Part shown: piece by piece, positions 1 to 10,450 of the stretch
How the letters are laid out: each line of letters opens with the position of its first letter
How positions within the stretch are numbered: position 1 is the first letter of the stretch
Assembly: GCA_051453625.1 (NCBI GenBank)
Contig: JBOZIK010000001.1
Span: forward strand, 129,323,452 to 129,387,451
Source: Welwitschia mirabilis
Taxonomy: Eukaryota > Gnetophyta > Gnetopsida > Welwitschiales
DNA: 64,000 nt
Direction of reading: 5' to 3'
Notes under the pieces: model-generated
What the model was told of the DNA's origin: nothing
Database searches by the model: none
What the model saw: the letters and a program-made list of their open reading frames with translations, nothing else
Translations under genes and position numbers: made by a program

Positions 1-1587
1 TAGAAGATGAAGCATCCAATCCAAAGAAAAGTTATTTTTCATAGTGTGATGTAATTTTTATTTTATTATAGATAGAAGATAATCCTATCAAGGATCATTA
101 TCTTACAATCCTAGTTAATAAAATGTAAGGAGAAAACTAAAAGCACTAATATGAATATCAATTGGATTGAGATGGAGTTATCTAGTTATGAAATACTAGA
201 ATATCATAATTAATTTAAGAATAAGAATGAACTCAATTTTTAATTAAAGTATTATGATCCTATATTATGGAGTAATAAAATACTAAAACTATAATTAATA
301 TGATACATAAAGTAAACATGTTATAATTTTTTTACAAACATCCACTAAAACATGTAATTATAAAGCTATAGAATTATAAAGTTGATAATAGTTAACATAT
401 GTTAGTTAATAAAGGTAAAATTTTTCAACCATCAAAATGTCACATCCATAAGTAAAATAAAATAAGATGCTACATTTTATTTGATAATAAAATATAAAGA
501 TTTACTTTCCTACTCTTTACTTTCTAAGACAGTATTATATATATAGTGTTGATGTGATCCTAATTATTTTTCCTTAAATAAATGATTTACATGTGTATTT
601 GAGAATATATTTTTCAAAAATTAATTTAATTTTCTTCTCTAAATTTAGAAATAAGTAGGTTATTAAATTAAATAAAGTAAATTGAATAAATTTATAGCAC
701 GACTTTAAAATGCTAGAGTAAAAATTAAAAGCCAAGTTTAGAAAAGGGTTAAAGTTAATACTTATTTTAACTTTTCCTATTATGAACCTAGGTCTCTCTA
801 AGCTTGAAGAACTTGTGTTCTTATATTCTTTGATAAATCTTCCAAGTAAGTCCATTTACTACTACTCATTATAACTCTCATACAATATTAATGGAGTTTT
901 TATTCTCTATGTTCTTTTCATTCTTTCATCTTTATCCATTTGATGTACCATTGTGTTAATGATTTGTAACCAATTCCACTAGTAATAATTTGGAAGAGTG
1001 TCACTTAGAGTACTTTAACTTTATTACAGTTTATACTAATGTAGTTTTTAAATAAATTGAAAGCAATATGCTTACAAAAATATCTCTTAGAAGAATATTA
1101 GATATGAATAAAATATTTATTAAAAGTATAAAGATAAATATGTCTAATAAAATTGAGGACTTTAATTCAAACACAAAATTAATGTTTAATACAGAAGGTG
1201 TTAATATGCTAGTTGTAATGTGATAAGAATGCATTAAGAATAACAAGCATTTATTTAATGGATCTTATATGAACTAAAACACTTGACTATTATTTGTGAT
1301 ATAATGAAATATTAAGAGCATCTCATGGTAATCACTCCTCAAGGTAACAACTATAATAAAATATAAGCCTATTTCATTCAATTTGAAAATGGAAAAAGAT
1401 CAAACTTCATAAGCAAAGAATGAAAAAGAAAAAGTCCTTCATGAAACATGAAGCAATATTAATAAAGATTTATGATCAACTAAAATAGTTTCATCATGAA
1501 ACACTTTAATGTGTCCTTAATGAAAAATAATCCCAGCTCACTTAGATTGAAGGGGATAAGAATTAGATCTTATAAGAGAAAGAGAAA

Positions 1588-1846
1588 AAAGCAAAGATGC
1601 TTGATAAAGCACAAAATACTATTGATGAGATTTATGCTCAACTCCACAAGCATCATTGAGATTAAATCCTAAATAAGGAGCTTTTCTGAGCCTTAAGAGC
1701 CTACTAAGAAACTTATAAAACCTAAATAAACTAGTAGAGGAATGCTAAGATAGCCATAAATGTAGTAGAGAAAGCCATAATTGATGAAGGGCTTAAATAA
1801 GAACTAGATAGAGAGATGAAGCAATTCTTTAACGCCATTATGTAAA
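1588..1846 (+). pseudogene. Decayed coiled-coil-like coding relic
   Basis: The forward frame gives a charged, heptad-like peptide, beginning near KAKMLDKAQNTIDEIYAQL and later NAKIAINVVEKAI, then ELDREMKQFF. It is interrupted by several TAA/TAG stops that would be CAA/CAG before C-to-T change. The composition (K, E, A, L-rich with few AT-forced residues) is unlike its surroundings and suggests former coding sequence. Coiled-coil tails of this kind occur in ORFs of some plant gypsy elements, and a comparable relic lies at 61.9 kb. No family can be assigned, and it could be chance. Confidence 0.22.
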
Positions 1847-1868
1847 ATTTTGTTCTATTAAATAAAAT

Positions 1869-1874
<6 letters not shown>

Positions 1875-1918
<44 letters not shown>
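1875..1918. repeat. (TA)n microsatellite
   Basis: An uninterrupted alternating TA run of about 44 bases. It lies just after the coiled-coil relic and forms part of a minus-strand open frame that reads as tyrosine/isoleucine alternation, which is a repeat artefact and not a protein. Confidence 0.95.
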
Positions 1919-1919
<1 letters not shown>

Positions 1920-4176
1920 GTACTTTTTAAACATCATTTTTATTAAAGTAATGAAAAATGAGGTTGTGTAAAGTATTTGTATTTGTGTTATTATATAACT
2001 TCATCTAGGGATGAAATAAGCCCTATTACAAAATAACTTCTAAATAAAGGAAATAACACTAATTATTAAAGAAATTATTTATTAGTTTAAATAAAACAAA
2101 TTTAAAGCTAAAGTATCAAAGTAGGAAAAAGTAATAAAATGGTTAGCCATCAAAAATAATACCTTAATAAAGGTACTTAAAAATTTGAAAGTAATGGAGT
2201 TCCTTAAAATATCCTGTCTGACTAGTTCTTAAAAATAAAACTAAAGACGAAAGACGTTTTTGAAGATGATGAAAAAAATATGAATATTTAACTCTTTCTT
2301 CTTAGATAAATACTATAAGATGAATAACATCAATTTTAAATATGCAAAATAATAACAGAAATAATAACAATAGGACACTAATTAAATTCAGGTGAACTTT
2401 ATTAAAATAGTTAAAGTTACGCAAGCTTAAGTTTGAAGGCATATGCAAGTGATTCATTTATGAACCAATTTTCTAAATAAACATAATAATTTATAATAAT
2501 ATTTTGTTCTATACTATTAATCAGTAGTGATTTAATTACCTTTATTAAACATTTATAGTTTATTAAAGTTTGAATCCTTCACCCTTTTTTTCTATTATAA
2601 AATAACTTAAGAATTATATGCTTAGTTCTAATATAGAATCATAACAATCTGCTCTAAATTCCATTATGGAATTATAGTAGCATTGTATCCTATTTTTCTT
2701 TTACATATAAACTTTCAACATGAAGTACCTCTTTGGCCTCTTATCCTTTAAGAATATATAAACAAAATAAGAGTTTAACTAGGAATTTAATCTTTTAGTA
2801 GATTTGGATATTATCTTTTACTAGCTTATATTTATAAATAAAATAACTATAATAGCTAAACATTTTAACTTTTAGAATAAATCTAGATAGTACAAAAGAA
2901 ATAATAGGCACTTGACTAGTTTATTTCTAGATCTAAAAGATAGGTATGATTTACCTAGTTGCCTTTACTTAGGACAATAGTTATTATTCTATCTCATTGA
3001 TGCATTGATATGTCATCTTTTATCTATATAATATTATTTTTTATAATAAATATTTTGTAAAATTTATCATCTTTAATAACCATTTAATTAAAAAGGGTTT
3101 TTTTATCATTAAAAAATAAATAATTGTATCTTAGATAGTTATAGATGCTAACTAAATAAAATAGGTATCTTCCTTTAACCATTATTCATTCATATTTTTT
3201 ATATTAAAGTGAATAAACTATAAGGATGATTTAGTATTTTTGTCATGTAATTTTTGTTTATTAACATGAGTTAGCTTTTGTTTAAAATAATTAATATAAC
3301 TCTTGTTAATTTTTTCTAGAATTACTATACTATGTATTATTCTATGTAAATTGTGGATATATTTAAAGCTGACATGGTTTAATATTTTATGTCATATCAT
3401 CATAGGATTTTATTGTGATATAAGAATAATAAAATAACACCTTATATATAGAACATACATCCATTTGATGTCATATTTCGTATGTAAGCCATGCTAAGAA
3501 GTAGACATGCATGCAAAGAGAAAGATAGAAAGGTGTAATAAAAGAGGTAACCTTACAATTATTTTAGGAAGAAGTAAAGAAAGAAAGAATGAATATATTA
3601 AAAATAGTGATGTTTTTTATATAGGATAGAGTTGCTTCTATCATATGATAGATATGCATGTACCATAGATGTCCCACTAAAGAAAAAACAAAAACATGCC
3701 CTAGTAAGGAAAAAAAAGAGAAAAGATAAATTAGCTCATTAAGATGTAACAGACAAACTAATTTAGGACTTATGAGTTTTTAATTTTCCTATAAGTTTAA
3801 AATGTCATGAGAACATGTTATAAAAATGCATCTACAACTAAATACTTTACAAATAAAAAATCTAAATTATAAAGATATTATACACTATTTTTCAAGTGGC
3901 TTATAGATATTTAAATTATAATTTCCTCGCCATAATTACAAGTGTGATCCTATCTAAAATATTATTGATAATTATTAAAAATACATAATATAAATATCTA
4001 ATAAATCAAGAGGCTTTATTTACTAGATAACAAATCTTTTAGAATTCTTATGTCCTCATTTTTCTAAGAGGATGTCATCATGTTTAAACTAAATTGATCT
4101 CTAAAGTGTTCACATTTCACTCTATCTGGAGATTTTACTAGAATGTTTACAATCTACTCTTCTATTTGGAACATGA

Positions 4177-5942
4177 ATCATGTCTAGACTTTCAAGGTTT
4201 AGAGACTTAGTCTAAAAGTTTAATTAATATAAATTTTATTGTTAAATATTCTCAAGCTAGTTAAATTATTGCATGTACTTATTTTAAAGATTTCTAGTGA
4301 TGTAATTTTTATTGTGAAAATTTTATGCAATAACACCACACATTTTTTAGTAGTTAAATTATTGCCCTTGTTGAAAATTCTTATGATCTAATTATGATTC
4401 TTATGATTAAAATTTTGTAACTATTATACTTATATCTAAAAAATAGTTTAAATATTGTTTTTGGAAATTACTTATTATTGAATGATGAGCATTATTATTT
4501 ATTGTTATGATATTAATGCATCCAGTGGCCTGGCAAGGAATGAAATAAGGGTGGATATTGAATCTTTATCAAACTCTACCATCTTGATCATCCTCCTTTA
4601 TCATGTTTTATTTACATATTTCCATGATCCTTTGCATTCCACCAAATCTCAATTATAAATAGTCCCCTCTTTCCTCTTTTTTTCTTTACTTTCATTATTG
4701 AAGAAGCCTTTTCTATCGAACCTTGCGATTTGGATAAGCCTTCGAACCTTTGAGCCTTGGAGTCTTTAGAAGTTCTTGAATCTTACTTTTTAATTTTAGT
4801 ATGCTTTTATGATTTTCATTTTCTTTCTTCTATTGTTCTTATGTTATTTTATTTCATTCTTAAATAGTTCTTGGTATTTTTTTAATTCTCTTGCATGATT
4901 CTTATTATTTATATCCTAATTAATCCCTATATTGAATGATTACAATATTTCTGTATTTCTTGTAAATTTGCTCTTGCATATCGATGAAGTTGTATTTAAA
5001 CTACACATGTCCTATGTTATCTTAGATACTTTATATTGCAACCCTTCTAATCTTTTCTAAGTCTTGTAACGAGTTGTCGATTAATTTCTTTTGGTTATTG
5101 ACCTTAGTTGATGATTTTTAAATAAGAAAAACTAAAACTGACTATCGTAATTAGTTATTCATTTTTAGGAAGAGATGCTTTCTGAAGGGAGTCCTAAGGC
5201 CATGGGACTAAACTTCTAGGATGAATAGGGAAAATGTAACTAATTTACCATTTATCCCTCCTGGACTGTATGCATTTGAATTACTGAAATCTATTATGAT
5301 GCAACAGTAAAGAAGATTAATTTAAATGGACCCTCAGTCTTTTTTGGATTGTTCTTGATACCCTTTTCACTTGAAAATCCTTATTATTCCAATCCTTGTC
5401 ATGGACCATACCAGGAACTTTGAAGGTTACAGTTTTCATATCATGTTATTTATGTTTAATAGGTAATTAAGTAGAGCATAGAAAAATATAATTTATTTAG
5501 ATAAGAAGACCATTTGAAATGTTGATTTTTCTAGCTTGTGCATGAGAATATATTAAAAATGAAGTTACCTATTCATTATTGTAACTTGTGATCTATTATA
5601 TCTTGTGATTAACTTTTTAGATATGATGTCAATATGATACTTGTGCTATCTTAGAAATAAAAAAGTATTTATTTTCTCTTGTATTTAAATATTATGTGAG
5701 TTATTTATCTTATTTACCTTCAAAATTTACTTAAGGATGTATTTTTACATGCATATAGATTCATTTAAGAAATGTCAAATAAAATCCTTATGGAAGTTTA
5801 ATCTCATACTTTTGAATTAAAAGCCTAGGATGTTTCATTTGGTATTAGAGCTACATGAAGTTTTAAAGTGAAAAATTCAGGACATTACATTTTGGTATCA
5901 GAGCTACATAAAGCTTTAAAATGTGAAATTTGGAATGTTACA
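4177..5942 (+). repeat. 5' LTR of element 1
   Basis: This repeat matches 13936-15700 nearly end to end, including the start (CATGTCTAGACTTTCAAGG versus CATGTCTATATTTTCAAGG) and the conserved interior and 3' end. A TATAAATAG box lies at 4654. The 3' part contains two extra copies of the primer-site motif. The exact 5' boundary is uncertain by a few bases because the terminal TG is eroded in both copies. Confidence 0.82.
4654..4662 (+). promoter_or_regulatory. LTR TATA box (TATAAATAG)
   Basis: TATAAATAG is followed by a pyrimidine-rich tract (CCCCTCTTTCCTC). The same position in the other LTR (14412) reads TATAAATAA followed by GACCCTCTTTT. Conservation between two otherwise diverged LTRs supports it as the U3/R promoter of the element. 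Confidence 0.6.
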
Positions 5943-5958
5943 TTTTGGTATCACAGCC
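5840..5958 (+). promoter_or_regulatory. Primer-binding site in three tandem copies
   Basis: Three copies of the tRNA-iMet primer-site motif lie exactly 53 bases apart: TGGTATTAGAGC (5840), TGGTATCAGAGC (5893) and TGGTATCACAGC (5946). Between them is a 53-bp unit of the form 'CTACATRAAG.TTTAAA..GAAA....GACATTACATT'. The last copy, 3 bases after the inferred LTR end, is the normal PBS. The other two lie inside the LTR, because the 3' LTR also carries two copies (15598 and 15651) before it ends at 15700. Confidence 0.75.
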
Positions 5959-7782
5959 TGGGGGTATTGTAATAAATTCTTAAAGCACTTGATTATTTAA
6001 GAGTTTTACTATAGCATTCTTAATTCTAACTTGAGTTTGATTTGAAAACAAATTTATAAAAGTTAAATTGCTTAGGAATTTGAATTTGTCAAGTTTACCT
6101 AAGTTTAACTATGTACTAGGTTTTAGATTTGTGAAGTTTACTGAGATTGGATATAATTATAAATTTTATTTTTAAAACAATGATTATATGTATGAAAATA
6201 GCATATGGATTCCATTCTTATAGTCTTTAACATGCAATGTATAGCTGTAGTTATTAAGTTTTACATTTCAAATCAGTAAAACTTAATTTTTAACTCTCAA
6301 ATTAGAGTACTATTTCTGACCCAAAAGTAAATGGATCTATTTAGTGAATGCATCAAGATTAGAATGAATATAAACTAAGTTTAAATATTCATACCACACA
6401 TTTATTAAGGATATTAAGTATGTCAATAATAAAAGGCTAGAATGCTTAATATTTTTTTTGAAGAAGTAATGCTATAGTTGATCATTGAGAAATGCTGGCA
6501 ACTTTAAGGTCATAAAGTTTGATACTTGTTGCTTTATTAAAAACCTAAAGCATAGCAATTTTTAAGATCTCTAAAATCTTAATCTTTGATTAGGGTTTAT
6601 ATTTGGCTTTGGGTTTGTCTTTTGGTTGGCTAACTTAGAGCTTAAAAAAATAGAACAGAAAGAGAAGAGGCATATAAGTATAGGGTCATCTGAGTGGAAG
6701 AGGAAGATCAGCCTCTTCGATGTTATGGACAAGAATGTCATGAAGGCCAAGAAAAGTGCACATTCTACTTGACTAGTCAACTTGCATCAATGGTACCTAT
6801 GATTGAAAGATGGAATATTCGTCTGTGTTCTATAAAGTATTGTAAGATCCTTAAAAAGCGAAAGATACCTTCCATTTAGCAGTAATAATAAGAGTTCCTT
6901 GATATCCTAGAAAAATAATCAGACTCTTATTCTTATTGGTGAAACTAGAAATGTAGATTCCTTAGCTCATGATAGAGGCTTAATATATGACAAATCACAA
7001 ATAGATCACTTGCACCCAGCCTCAAAGAGTTATGATAATATCTATACCTCAAAGAGTAGTTGAATAAATGAAGGTCTTAATTAGATAAGAAGTCAGTTAT
7101 AGCATCTATTTCAAGGATTACAGTAGCTTAAAAATGATTTTAGAGTACCTGGAAAACATTATTCTTCAAAAAGAAGCCACGACCAATACCTTATTAGAAC
7201 ATTATAGAGTAATAATTCTTGATAGCAATTAATGACTATTTGAAAGGTACTAAGAGATTAATACTAGAGGAAGAATAAATCAACAAATTACAAATTCTTA
7301 GAAATGTAGATCTATATTTTCTAATACCTTAAAGAAAGAATTTCTCTAAAGAAGGATGAAGGGCAAGCTAGCATTATTTTAAACAATGTCCAAGATGAAA
7401 GAAATGATTATAATGGAAGAATAATTATTTCTAAAAAGGTTAAAAATAAAAGAAACATTAGCAATAGATCAAGAATCAATAAGAAAACAAGTGTATGAGT
7501 GTTCTCATAAAGGATTTTAATAAATTTATAGTTTTCTATGCATTTGTATAGAAACAAGGGCTACATGCTATAGCCTTTTGGAGGAAAGATCAAATTAGAC
7601 ATGCCATAGGTTTCTTGGCATTATTATCAGAAGAAAATAAAAAAGCTAAGATAAAGAATGGATAAAAATTGGGGCCAATATCTATTTTCTACAGATAATC
7701 TTTTTTATCTTTTAAAGATATGCAATTTAATGCAAAGTGTTATGTCAATCCTATATAAAATTCTAGTTTAAGTTAAAGTAGT
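5959..7782. other. Element 1 interior, no recognisable gene
   Basis: Stop-rich in all frames. A short stretch around 6694-6879 is open on the plus strand and overlapped by a minus-strand open frame, but neither resembles gag or any family I know. No gypsy gag, zinc knuckle or protease motif was found. Confidence 0.45.
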
Positions 7783-7965
7783 ATGCAAGATGAGTATTTT
7801 TCTATTGAATTGGAAGACAGGATCAAACATATGTTAGCCATGGTTGAGAGAAACATAGTAGTTTCTATGGTTGGTATGAGTGGTATTGCTAAAATACATT
7901 TCTTGCAACATATGAGTTCTTCTTATTATCTAAAGTCATGCAAGGGCAATTATGGCTTGGTCTAA
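7783..7965 (+). pseudogene. Possible NBS-LRR P-loop fragment, degenerate
   Basis: This 60-residue open frame contains 'NIVVSMVGMSGIAKIHFL' (about residues 24-41). It resembles the NB-ARC P-loop context of plant disease-resistance proteins (V-I-S-I-V-G-M-G-G-I-G-K-T-T-L), preceded by an acidic segment as in those proteins. The nucleotide-binding core GxGGxGKT is broken: the second glycine is S, the G before K is A, and the two threonines are I and H. The frame ends in a stop and I cannot follow RNBS or GLPL motifs beyond it. It lies inside LTR element 1, so it could be a captured host fragment or a chance match over about 20 residues. Confidence 0.3.
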
Positions 7966-9184
7966 AGTAATAGTATGAAAGGTTCCAATAGTGAAGCAAG
8001 AATAGTATGATTATTTAAAATGGTTTAGTATATGATGAATTGTCCTATTGTCTGGTGTTCTTGATTCCAACCTTACAAATGCATAAGTACTTATCCATTG
8101 TATTTTGCTCTTGGTGAATGAGGTATGAAAACCAAGTGGACTCTCCTCAGAAAATGCTTACTATGTATGAAGTTGTGAGTATAGAGATTCATCATGTGGA
8201 GTGTAAACAATGGCTACTAGTAAGCTAGATAACATATCAATAATAGAATAATAAATGAAAATATGGTTGGTATGATCTATTACATGAAATGTACACCATG
8301 TGTGTAGGAGACGGATTTGGAAATGTGAAACATACTTTAAGTGCTATACATCCTTCATTTTGGGTTATTATGTCCTGTCAGTTTTGGCCATGATAATCTA
8401 TGATTATGTGTGTATTGATGCCTAGTAGATGCTACTCCATCATCTATGGTAAGAAACTATGATGTGAAAGGGTTTATATGCTAAGTGATATGTCTGTAAT
8501 TGGATTACACTGACTACACTACTTGCCTTAGGTGGCTGTGTCCCTAAGGTAAGTGAGGCATGGTTGAGTTTGTAATTCTTACCCTTAATTACCTACTCCC
8601 ATGCTTTTGAGCACCTCTAATGCATTAGTAGAGTACTATTAAACATTTTGGCATAGCTTGCATGAGGATCATTATGACTCTTACAATTCCGTTTTCTTGT
8701 TCATAAGAAGATCTTTGAGCTTTTATTCATTTACAACTATGAATCTTATTGTAGTTTGATCCCATAGGTTCCATGAGATAAGATTCCTCATATCTATGGC
8801 CTAATACAGATAATCTTCATCATTAATAAAGGAATTTTAAGAGGTATGGACCCAAAGAAACTAGGATCTAGGTGATGCCACTTTGAAAATAAACCTAAGA
8901 TTAATAGGTTTCATCATAAGTCAAAAAAAAAGATGCATTAAAAAAAATGTTATGTGTGGAATCAACTTAAGAATGAAAATAAAAAATCTCTACTAGGGGT
9001 AGTGAAATGAATTGAAATAGATAGGATGCATTACATGTTTATCATGATAGCAGGTTTATACTAGGTAGAAAGAATTAGTGGATAATTTGAAAACTATTTG
9101 GGAGTAGGAAGATATGTAGTCCATTAAGAATAAATGATTATGTAATAAGAATTGCTAGTAAAGAATGAGATCTCTCATTTAATT
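7966..9184. other. Element 1 interior, no recognisable gene
   Basis: Slightly less AT-rich than the surroundings, with a few CG and CTG-type words (for example around 8400-8560), but no frame gives a recognisable protein on either strand. It ends at a purine-rich run (GAGGAGGAGGAGGGGAAGGAG) near 9200, where the nested LTR-like block begins. Confidence 0.4.
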
Positions 9185-10450
9185 ATGGGGATTGAGAACC
9201 CTAGAGGAGGAGGAGGAGGGGAAGGAGTCTTACTTGAAATGGATCACTAGAAAACTTATGCATAAAATCTAAAAGTATTTAGAAAAATGAAAATAATAGA
9301 AAGCATAGAAATACTGATCAGATGCACACAAGTTTTATAGTGGTTTGGGACATTCACTACTCCACTCTTGATGATTAGCTTATTAATAATCCTAATATAG
9401 ATCTCCATTAACTCTTTCAAGTATTGCAGGTTCACTTGTAATCTTTACACATAGATTTTTGCAAGCTACATCTCAACCTTTTCAAATGGCCTTTTATAGG
9501 CTAAGTCTTAACCTTTTCAAATGGACTTTTATAAGCTAAGTCTCAACCTTTTCAAATGGACTTTTATAGGCTAAGTCTCAACCTTTAAAAGAGGTGGTAG
9601 TTATGGTAAAATTCCCAAGTGCACTAATATCACTCATTTTTTAACTCAATGATAGTAATGAAGTTCTTCTCCTATAAATGATACAAACTACAAATAATGA
9701 AGTATAAAGATCTGACCTCATATGCAAAGATACAATAGATGTCAGTTTGTCTTTGGTTAAAAGTGTAATGCCAAGATAGTACAATGATAAATTATAAGTT
9801 CCAATCATTCGATAAAAGATTTCTATAGTGATTTCTTTCTTGGCTATTTATAATGGAAGGCTTTTAGGGTTATTACAATTAAAAATGTGCTTCCAATGGT
9901 TACAAAATGGCTACATAATGAATATAAAATTTTCATTTCTGTTTCCAATGCTTGATCCCTCAAACGTCCAGTCAATCCCCCCTAGGGTTGTAACTTAAAT
10001 AGGTCACCTAGTTAAACTATTCAGTTACCCCAATTTCTTACAATTCCATGTTTGGTTGACCCCTCAGGATCTAGTTGACTGCTCATCCAGTCGCCTGCAT
10101 ATCTTTCTGGTTGTCTGATTATTCCTAATAAAATCCATTTTAGTTTTCTATATCAGGTTCAATCAACCCCTCAGGTGTCTGGTTGACCCCTTAACAATCA
10201 GTTCATGGATATCATGTGCACAATGTTCAAGTCTGGTCGACCTTTTATAGATCTAGTCAACCCCTTGATAATCAATTTAGGATTACTAGTTCTCAGGTTG
10301 ACATGTCCGGTTGACCCCTTAGCAGTCTGGTTGATCCCTCTAAATTTATTTCAATTCTAAGAGTTTACTCTAGGCGCAGTTGACTCCTTAGAAATTCAAT
10401 TAACCCCTCAAGAGGGTAATAGAACTTATTAAGTTTCAATGATCAAAATG
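9185..10450 (-). repeat. Nested copia-type LTR-like block (probable solo LTR)
   Basis: The left end (TTGAGAACCCTAGAGGAGG) resembles the outer edge of the copia LTR at 29424 (TGGGATCGTTGAAC..AAGGGGAG), which lies in minus orientation. The block contains a 35-bp tandem repeat (9472-9595). It then has a C-richer segment (about 9955-10410) carrying many copies of a GGTTGACCCCT/GGTCGACC-type motif. No partner LTR or pol is attached. I infer a solo LTR of a copia-like element inserted into element 1. The right boundary is approximate. Confidence 0.42.
9472..9595. repeat. 35-bp tandem repeat, about 3.5 copies
   Basis: The unit 'CTCAACCTTTTCAAATGGMC' plus 15 more bases repeats at 9472, 9507, 9542 and partly 9577. 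The period is exactly 35 bases with one or two substitutions between copies. It lies within the LTR-like block. The copies are more alike than the two LTRs of element 1 are. Confidence 0.9.

Larger units (their letters stand above)
1..4176. other. AT-rich intergenic sequence, no recognisable gene
   Basis: This stretch is extremely AT-rich and stop-rich in all frames, and CG dinucleotides are almost absent. The longest open frames (574-855 and 1031-1246, minus) have leucine/isoleucine/phenylalanine-rich AT-driven compositions and match no family I know. A (TA)n run and one faint lysine/glutamate-rich relic are listed separately. Nothing else here can be supported as a gene. It is probably degraded repeat DNA outside the first LTR. 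Confidence 0.6.

Noticed and set aside
574-855. 93-residue minus-strand frame
   Set aside because: It has I/F/L/K/N-rich composition typical of chance frames in AT-rich DNA, with no neighbouring coding context.
5840-5958. tRNA-like words (TGGTATCAGAGC) as possible tRNA genes
   Set aside because: They are complements of the tRNA-iMet 3' end at LTR junctions. No cloverleaf or flanking arms are present.
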